Source: Candidatus Doudnabacteria bacterium CG10_big_fil_rev_8_21_14_0_10_41_10 (GTDB lineage Bacteria > Patescibacteriota > Doudnabacteria > UBA920 > 2-01-FULL-50-11). Taken from it: DNA of 36,189 bases. Shown one piece after another: positions 27,181 through 36,100 of this stretch; position 1 is the stretch's first letter; each line of letters starts with the position of its first letter. The notes beneath the pieces were generated by a model that saw nothing but the letters and a program-made list of their open reading frames with translations, did not search any database and was not told the origin of the DNA. Both the position numbers and the translations under genes were made by a program. Where the stretch lies: contig PFAJ01000042.1 in assembly GCA_002773695.1 (NCBI GenBank), forward strand, positions 1 to 36,189, written 5' to 3'.

Positions 27181-27232
27181 TTCTGCAACGCAATCTGCCA
27201 ATTGTTGCCAACAGGCAAGTTGCGTTGCAGAA
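27181..27232. repeat. large inverted repeat/hairpin
   Basis: TTCTGCAACGCAA (27181-27193) and TTGCGTTGCAGAA (27220-27232), perfect 13-bp stem with an inner TTGCC-aaca-GGCAA hairpin. Confidence 0.7.
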
Positions 27233-27534
27233 GTTAGAAGGATATCTATTTTCTCTCTTGTATTGTCAAAGTGCAGGCCGATTATAAGACGCTAATAAAA
27301 GCATTTAATAATACTAGCCAACAAAATCGCAATTACGATTTTGAATGCCCATTATAGCAAAATCATTGATTTATGTCAATTTTTGTAATTAAAAATGGCT
27401 TGGTTAAGCCAAAGAATTAGTAATATAAAGTTTTTGAAATTTGAGTTCTAAGAATTATAGTTCGACCTGTTGGGGGGTAACGGTAAGGAATAAAGTTTTC
27501 TGGAAATGTCCCTCCGGAAATGAGTGCGTGATGC

Positions 27535-27630
27535 TGTTATTGCGAGCCCCGAGCGAAGCGAGGGGCGTGGCAATGACATTGGGATTGCTTCATCTCCGTC
27601 CGCCTAGGTGGAAGGATTCTCGCAATGACA
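27535..27630. repeat. intergenic repeat, family A, with terminal inverted repeats
   Basis: TGTTATTGCGAG … CTCGCAATGACA; internal ccccgagcgaagcgagggg palindrome. Confidence 0.7.
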
Positions 27631-27699
27631 CCGGTTTTGTCATCCTCAAATACTACTTTTATTACCCAGTTCTCCTGACAAGGAGACCTACCTGCCGGC

Positions 27700-27842
27700 A
27701 AATTTATCAGCATTAAATATAGCGGAGGCCGAAGCCTTGGCGTAGGAGGAAGACCTCTACTGTGGAAACCTGAAGGTTTCCGCTACATAAATTTGTATAG
27801 ATTTCCAAAAAGGCCAAGGCACAGGTCTTTTTTTATTTCGTC
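27700..27842. repeat. direct repeat D, copy 2
   Basis: aatttatcag…tagcggagg…gtggaaacctgaaggtttccgct…gatttccaaaaaggccaaggcacaggtcttttttt. Confidence 0.75.
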
Positions 27843-28148
27843 AGTATAATTTTTTGATCAATCGCGGAAAAAATTGTTATTGACTTCATTTGAAGCCAGG
27901 TTTGAATATAATTTTAAAAATTAAGCTTTGCATTGTCAGTTCTTAGATTCGAATTGGTATTTTTTTTATTAGTAACGCTGATTGGTTGGGTGGTAAGATT
28001 TTAACCCCGCGCCTTTTTCAAGTCGTGCCTGGATATCTGAATATCGCTTGAACGTATTTCGCCGCCCCAGGAGGCGGGGCTGACTCCCAAAATTTTGAAC
28101 TGAACCGTTTCGACCTTTGACGATTTCAAGTTTTTCTTTGCCGGTAAA

Positions 28149-29066
28149 TTATTGATTCATCCAGTCCCCGAAGACTTCGAGAAAAAGATTTTGTGCTTTT
28201 GCCCTATCAATTTGGTTTTTGAGTAGATAGCCCTTAGTCATTTCATCTTTTTCTTCTTCGCTAATCGCCTCGGTTTTCATAATTGGTTTTACGCAAAATT
28301 CTTCCACAGCCCAATCACTCTGAAAAATTGGGTTAAGCGTCCTGAATTTTTCCGCAACAGCTTTTGTACTCTCTCCGCGCGAATACAAAAAAAGAATATT
28401 TTCGATGATTGATTTTATCCTATCTTTTGAAAAATCATAATCTTTTGAAATGTGCTCTGTGGCAGACTCAACCGAATCGAATGGTAATGCTTCAACAACA
28501 CCGTTAGCGTATGCCTGCGATTCTCCTAACTCACTATCAATCTCAAGATTTTTGTTATGATGGAAAGCATGAATCAATTCATGAACCAAGTTAGCAATAG
28601 TGGGATGAAGTTTGCCATTTGCGGCAAAATACCGAAGCTGTTCTCTCTGGCTTGGCTGTGGACCCTTCAATTTTATTTTACCGCCCGGCTCCGCGTAACC
28701 CTGCCCGGTTGGTTTTCCTGTATGAGTTAAATCTAAATCGGGATCAAAAGAAATGGTAACGCCTTTAGAGTATTTTTGGAATGGGAGTTTGTCTTGCCTC
28801 TCAAGGTCATCTCCAAAAATTCTGATACCTAACTCATCAGCATTTGCTAAAAGCCCTGTTTCTTTTCGTACCCTCTCTAGCCACTTGTCCACAAATTCTT
28901 TGGCAGATTCTTCGGAAATATAATCGAAAGTCGCTTCAGAAAAACCATCGACAAATTCTTTCCTCAACATGCCCAGCTCTTGCTGTAACTCTAAAGACCG
29001 TTTCTGTAGTTGTTCTAATCTTGTGGGTTGCTCAGGCCAAAATTCTCGTGGATTTGTTTCATTCAT
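28149..29066 (-). CDS. putative HExxH metallopeptidase-like protein
   Basis: TIANLVHELIHAFHHNKNLEIDSELGESQAYANG contains HELIH. Confidence 0.6.
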   Translation of the reverse strand: MNETNPREFWPEQPTRLEQLQKRSLELQQELGMLRKEFVDGFSEATFDYISEESAKEFVDKWLERVRKETGLLANADELGIRIFGDDLERQDKLPFQKYSKGVTISFDPDLDLTHTGKPTGQGYAEPGGKIKLKGPQPSQREQLRYFAANGKLHPTIANLVHELIHAFHHNKNLEIDSELGESQAYANGVVEALPFDSVESATEHISKDYDFSKDRIKSIIENILFLYSRGESTKAVAEKFRTLNPIFQSDWAVEEFCVKPIMKTEAISEEEKDEMTKGYLLKNQIDRAKAQNLFLEVFGDWMNQ

Positions 29067-29162
29067 AAAAAGATTGCTTTTGGTGGCGCAAAAAATTTAG
29101 TTTTGAAGCGGGCTGGGGCTGAAAAATTCTGGCTGAAAAAGTTGCCTAATTTTATTTTTTGG

Positions 29163-29233
29163 CTGGGGTGGTAGGATTCGAACCTACGGTGACGGGACCA
29201 GAACCCGTTGCCTTACCGCTTGGCTACACCCCA
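29163..29233 (-). tRNA. tRNA-Gln(CUG)
   Basis: Minus strand TGGGGTGTAGCCAAGCGGTAAGGCAACGGGTTCTGGTCCCGTCACCGTAGGTTCGAATCCTACCACCCCAG; 7-bp acceptor stem, ACGGG-TTCTGGT-CCCGT anticodon arm (CTG), GGTTCGAATCC T-arm; CCA not encoded. Confidence 0.93.
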
Positions 29234-29605
29234 ATACTGTTATATTTTAGCAGATCTTTTCTTTTTTTAAAATCTCTTCGCCCCAACCTCTACGAACAAT
29301 AAATTATCGATTGACAAAACATGGTCGTACGGTAGGTGCTTTGTCTAGCGATCTTTGAATATAAATCAAAACGTGACAGGAACAAATACACTTTTCGACC
29401 TAAATAAAATAAAGTGTATGGAAAAGCACGAAAAATTAAAAATAAAAAAAGCCAGAACCGAAAAAAAATTACAAGTTCGTGGCTAAATACTGTTGATCAA
29501 TAGACAATTTTGTCGACAGCCGTAACGACCACCGAAGTTTGCCCCTTGGTATAGGCATCATTCGAGATCGATTGTGCCTCCTGTGTGTAGTATTGTGGTG
29601 GTGGG

Positions 29606-29947
29606 TCACCTCTTCGTCCAGCCTTGAAGGCTCTTTTTACAATTCTTTCCTGGGCCGATCTTTTTACAATGGCGCAGGCCGTCAAACCGACTTTGGCGGA
29701 TTTCCTCCGCTAGCTTGTTGAATACCGGCCTTTGCCCCGAAGCCTTGGCCGAATGGCTTTCCTTTTTTACCTCCACAACTTGCAAGCCTTCTTTTTGAGC
29801 AAGCATCAGCATTTCCTTGATTTGCGAATCAACGGAAAGAGCTTGCAGCTCGTCAGCCTCGGTCGACTTTCTGGCATAGAGGCAATACCGTAAGGGGTGC
29901 TCGGCAACCGCCGAAACTTCCTTTTTTTGTTGCATTACTTCTTCCAT
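29606..29947 (-). pseudogene. N-terminal fragment of a large serine recombinase
   Basis: LRYCLYARKSTEADELQALSVDSQIKEMLMLAQKEGLQVVEVKKESHSAKASGQRPVFNKLAEEIRQSRFDG matches the resolvase catalytic N-terminus; homology stops after about 90 aa. Confidence 0.75.
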
Positions 29948-30105
29948 GGTATTGAACCGTTAATTATTACCAAGGACAGTGATGCCGCGTCCGCCCCCCC
30001 GTAGTCCAGAAGAATGTTGTAGGTAAAGTGTTGGTAACTTGAGCTTCGCAAAAACTTTGAATTAAGCTAGTTTGTTGAGAGTAGTGGAACCATCTTCTTT
30101 TATTC

Positions 30106-30133
30106 TTGACAAAATAGAGGGTGATGATAAAGT
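30106..30133 (+). promoter_or_regulatory. putative promoter for the giant SpvB/RHS-like gene
   Basis: TTGACA (30106-30111), 16-nt spacer, TAAAGT (30128-30133). Confidence 0.5.
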
Positions 30134-30167
30134 AAAATTAAAAGTACCCGAATTAAGAAATAAAAAT

Positions 30168-33100
30168 ATGAAAATAAAGGACTTTGAGCGACCAGCAGCT
30201 GGCCTCACAGTTTTTAGTATGTTATTGAGCCTTTTTATTCCAGTAAGCGTTGTTTATGCACAGGAATTGCCGACGGGAATAGACACGGTTGTCGATAGTC
30301 CTGCTCCTGCAACAGCCCCAATAATTGATTCTATAGACACAACTCCTGATGTTAGTCAGGATATTTTTTTAAATGAAAGCCTTCCGCAAGCAGATACGTC
30401 AATCCCAGAAAGCACGATACCTAATCCGAGTGGTATTTCAGAAGACAGCTCTCTGTTACCCGCTGTTGATCCATTGCCAGAAGAAGAAGCGATTGATCCC
30501 CCAAGTGCTCTTTTGTCAAGCGAAGAAGGCGACGTACCTAATAGCGCCAGAATGTTACATAGAAAATCCGCGATGCCAGAGATTAACGAATTTTCGGGAT
30601 CTCTCGATTACAAAGTCCCAATCGTTGTGCCTCCTGGAAGAAACGGCTTACAGCCAAACCTAAATTTGTCATATAGTAGCAATGATTTTAATAAAAGCAG
30701 TTATTTTGGTCAGGGGTGGTCAATAGACATCCCTTATATTCAGCGCGTAAATCGCATTGGTGTAGACAAGCTTTATTCTACAACCACAACCAATTATTTC
30801 GAGTCTTCGATGAGCGGTGAATTAGCTTATTCTTCATCGACTGACACATATAAATCAAAAGTCGAAGATGGTAGTTTTTTTGATTATGATTTCAGTAGCG
30901 ATCTTTGGACAGTAAGAGATAAACAAGGGATAACCTACACCTTCGGCTCAGCTACCTCTACTAGACAAGATAATGCCAGTTCTACAGATCAAATATTCAA
31001 ATGGATGTTAGACGAAGCGCGTGATACAAACGACAATTATATTAAATACACATATTATAAAGAAAACGGACAGATCTATCCGGACCAAATTACTTACACT
31101 GGTCACGATACTACTGATGGAATTTTTACAGTAAATTTTTTACGAGAAAGTGGCAATTATGCAGCAACAACAACTTCAGCTGGTTTCCCAGTAAAAACTA
31201 AACAGAGAATTGATGAAATTCAAGCTAAAATTGATGGCTCGTGGGTAAGAAAATACGAACTTACTTACGATTATCTTGATAATGCCTCCACAACCGCTAT
31301 ATCAGCAATTCAAGAAACAGGGCGTGACGAGATTACTGGGAACAGCGTCACTCTACCGCAAAATTTTTATTCTTACTCTACTTCCACTAAATCATGGACA
31401 GAACAAACGACTGATTGGGAATTTCCTTCGACACTAACTTTTACTGACATGAACGGAAAAGACACGGGTATTAGAGTGGAAGATTTTAACGGTGATGGCT
31501 TAGCAGACATTTTTATGTCTTTTTATGATTATTCTATTTCAACTCTTTACAATTATGCCTATATAAATAATGGCTCTGGGTGGACGGAAGACGAAGACTG
31601 GGAGATCCCTTTGGCCTTTGCAAATTCTTACCAGGACGAAACTGGTGTGAGGATAGGTGATGTTAACGGAGATAATCTACCCGACTTGGTTAAGGTTTTG
31701 GCTGGAACTGGAGGAGCCTCGACCACGCAAGAAGTTTACATAAATAACGGTTCAGGTTGGACTGACGAAACGGATACATGGATTCCAGAAACCTTAGATA
31801 ATTTTAATATTGGAGTTACAAATGGTAAAAATGCAGGAGGGCAGATACTTGACATTAACGGTGACGGCCTTGCGGATTTTGTGAGTGCGACTTGGTTTGG
31901 CAGTGGTGATCTTCGTACAAAAGTTTATCTAAACAATGGATCTGGCTGGACGGAAGACGATTCGTGGGGGTTCGACAATGATTTTATAATTTATAATTAT
32001 GTATCTGGCCATGATCAGGGTTTTCGTTTTGCTGATATTAATGGTGATGGACTAGTTGACGGATTGCAAAGCTATTACGAATACTCAGTAAACAACCAAA
32101 AAGTGTATATTAACAATGGTAGTGGTTGGGATGAAACAAGTAATTGGACAATCCCATCCGCTATTACCTTTACGAATGGTGAAGGTTTGGATAGAGGTGG
32201 TCGTGTAGCAGACCTTAATGGCGACGGACTCGCTGATTTGTTTTACGTAAACCGAGATGACACATATGGGGCAACGACTAAATATGTGTTTATAAACAAC
32301 GGGGATAACGGCTGGACAGACGAAACCGACACGTGGACATTTCCTTCCTTAGCTTTCTCTTCTTTTACGGGTTTGGACATTGGGACACGTGCAGTAGATT
32401 TTAACGGGGATGCCGTTGTTGACATCCTGGTTGGTTATGACGAACCCACCGGTCCTAACGACCAGCGGACATTTTTGCATGATGGGGAAAAGACTGATTT
32501 AGTATCACAAATAACTCATAATACAGGAGGGATTACTGGTGTGGGATACAAGGCAGCTCAACAGTATATGAATGGTTCCACTTTGTTAAATCCAGATCTT
32601 CCCTTTGTTGTTAATACCGTAGACACAATTACAACAAGTGACGGTTTTGGAAATAGCTCGACCGTTACCTATAGTTATGAGGACGGCGATTATTATTACA
32701 GCGATGCTTTAGATCGCAAATTTGCAGGTTTCGGGACAGTGATGAAAACCGATCCCGACGGAAACATCACCAACACTTATTTCCATCAAGGCAACAGCTC
32801 CAATTCCAGCCAGGGTGAATACAGCGATCATGTTTCCAAGATCGGCAAAGTTTATCGCACCGAAGTTTACGACGACTCCTCCGATCTTTACAGCAAAACC
32901 ATTAACAAATGGGATCGTTATGACTTGGGAGACGACGCTTATTTTGTGAAGCTCGCCCAAAGCGTGGAGTCTGCCTATAATGGCGACGAAAGGCACAAAG
33001 ACAAGGCGGAAAGCTACACTTACGATAACGACACCGGAAACCTCACAGAAAAAATTGAATGGGGAGAAGTGATAGGCTCCGATAACGGCACATTTAGCGA

Positions 33101-36100
33101 TACCGGCGCGGACAAGTTTACAACCGACTTCAGTTACGCGGCCAGCACCACGCTTCATATCATCGGCCTGCCCTCGCAGGAAACCAGAGAAGACCAAAAC
33201 GCCAACAAGGTCAAAGAAACAAAATACTACTATGATGATTTATCCAGCGGCAATGTCAGCAAAGGAAATCTGACCAAACAGGAAGACTGGAAGTCCAGCA
33301 CCAATTATATTGATGTTGAGAGGACATATAATTCCTATGGCTTGGTTACTCAAGAAAAAGACCCTCGCGACAAGACCACGGATTTTGTCTATGAAGGCAA
33401 CAATCTCTATGTTGCCACTTCAACCAACGCAGAAAGCTTAGTTACGGAGTATTACTACGATTTGTCTTCGGGTAAAGTAAGCACTACAACCGACTCGAAT
33501 ATTAACAGCTTTGCAACAACGTATGATGGCTTGGATCGAATCCTTACTCAAAAACAACCGAACGTAACCACTACTTCCACCATGGAAACGGTTGTTAGCT
33601 ACACTTACACGGATACATCTGGAGCAGTCGTGGTACAAAAAATCGAAAACCTCGACGCTTCGACTTCTGTTGACACCTATATGTACTTTGATGGCTTGGG
33701 TCGCCTAATCCAGACCAGAAAGGAAGCCGAGAGCTCCTATAGCGTCACCGACGTTGCCTACAATGAGCTTGGCCAAACCGCCAGCGAATCCTTACCTTAC
33801 TTCTCTTCGGGTTCGTCGCGCACGACCGCCACTACAAGCCCGAACCTGATGGTTTCCTATGAGTACGATCCACTCTTGCGGGTGACCAGCATCCAGAACG
33901 CTATCAGCTTCACTACCAATACCTATGCTGACTGGCAGGTTACGGTAAACGACATGAATGATCACGACAAGACTTTGTATAAGGACGCCTTCGGTAATCT
34001 TATTCAGGTTGACGAAGTTAACGCCACCAGCACTTATTCGACTCTTTATGAATACGATGGAAACAATAATCTGACCAAAATAACGGATGCTTTGGGCAAT
34101 ATCCGCAATTTCACCTATGACGGTTTGAGCCGCAGACTTACAGCCCAAGACTTACACGCTTCCGGCGACGGGACATACGGCACTTGGACCTATACTTATG
34201 ACGACAGCGGCAATATGATCGAGATCGTCGATCCGAAGAGTCAAACGATCACGTTTACCTATGACGATATTAATCGCGTCTTAACCGAAGATTATACAGG
34301 ACAGGGTGGCACGGAAGTAACTTATACTTACGACGATTGTACGCAGGGGAAATCTAGATTGTGTAGCGCAGTAGCAACAAATGCTACCACAACTTATGCT
34401 TACAATCCGCTAGGTCAGTTAACCGGCGAAACCAAAACGATTGATTCAACCTATTACGACACCGGTTATACCTATGACCGACTAGGGAATATTGTAACCG
34501 TTACTTATCCGGACGAAAACGAAGTAAAATACGAGTACAATTCCGCGGGATTGCTGGAAGCCGTATCGCAAAAGGAGACCGGGGAAGAATCCTATTCGTA
34601 TATTTTAGAGGCCATTGACTACCATCCGAGCGGAAAAATCACTTATCTGGATTTTGGCAATGGCACGGAGACCACCTACACTTACGACCAAGACCAACTC
34701 TATCGGTTGACTCGTAAACTAACCACCAATCCGGGAGCGGAGATGATGATGGGCGCAGGTTTTGGTTCAGGATTGGGTTTGTCAGAATCTCAAAGCCTCA
34801 CAGCTGCTAAAGATGTAAACCAAATCAATTTAATTGATTTAACCGAATCAGTTCTTCAGGAAGAATATAATTTTTCCGCGGTTATCAGTAGTGACTATGA
34901 TCTTGAAAAAGCGGTTTTTGTGAAAAATCAGGGCGAGATTCGGATTGAGGTTGGTGACAGTACCGAGGGTAAATTCATTCCCCAGTTGCGGTTAAGCCGG
35001 TGGGACGGAGAGGTAAGCTTGAAAGTCACACCAGCTTCTGACGCCATGACCGGACAAGGACTTCTAAGTTTAGACGGCAAGACGATTAAATTCCTAAATG
35101 CCCAAGAAGAATACCGATTTTACAGTATTGATCCGGATGTCAGCCATGAAGGCGGGGCTTATGAGTTTGAAGCTGTATTTGATGAAAAACCGGAATCAAA
35201 CACGGTTGCGTTCGATATAGAATCTCGTAATTTATCTTTCTTCTATCAACCCCCATTGAACGAAGAGCAGGAATTAAAAGGGTTAAACTGCACCGAGATA
35301 GAATGTACAGATGAAAGCGGAGAAGTCGTGCTTGCAAGGCCAGAAAATGTGGTGGGAAGTTATGCGGTTTACCATAGTGAAAAATCCGGAGATCTTTCGA
35401 AGCGTGGCGGCAATAATTACCGCAGTGGCAAAGCCTTTCATATCTATCGGCCAAAGATTACTGACGCAAGCGGCGCCTGGACATGGGGAGAGCTTAATAT
35501 AAATGAAAAATCCGGAACCTTGACGGTCACCGTGTCGCAGGTTTTCTTGGATAATGCCGAATACCCGATAATTGTGGATCCGACCTTCGGCTACACCACG
35601 GCGGGCGGAAGCACCCGAAGTCTTGCCGATAATTATATGTATCTCAAAACCGGCACCCCGGCATCCAGCGGGGACGTGGATTCGGTGTCTATTTATGCCC
35701 GCGAGTCTTCCGGCAGTTCCAACTTCAAAGGGGTGATTGTCAATGACGCAAGCGGGCCAAACGCGATTGTGACCAATGGCGTCGGCGCTGCGACCGGCTT
35801 TTCTTCCCAGGGCTGGCATACGAGTACCTACAGCACCAGACCTTCCATTACCGGCAGCACAACTTACTATCCCAGCGCTGTGGTTTTGGAAAATTTTATC
35901 GCTTATCTCTACTACGACAGCAGCTCATCAGGCGACGGCTATGACGACAACAGCAATTCTTATGCTTCCCCAACCAACCCATCAGACGCATATACTTTGA
36001 GCAGTCGGTTCTCAATTTATGCAACTTATACCGAAGGCGGGGGAGGAAACAACGCACCTTCCGAACCAACCGACATTCTAACCGAAGGGCAAACCAATCC

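Noticed and set aside
27181-27232. Integron attC site
   Set aside because: Strong inverted repeat, but the GTTRRRY core consensus is not satisfied (GTTGCAG) and no integrase is present.
27441-27716. 91-aa plus ORF
   Set aside because: Spans family A and D repeats; no SD or conserved features.
30373-30663. Plus-strand 96-aa ORF in the track
   Set aside because: Out-of-frame ORF within the giant gene; the in-frame translation has clear SpvB-like sequence.
32709-33197. Minus-strand 162-aa ORF (also 33792-34148, 35140-35454, 35283-35819)
   Set aside because: Antisense shadows of the giant plus-strand ORF, which has recognisable FG-GAP/RHS motifs; no independent SD or family support.
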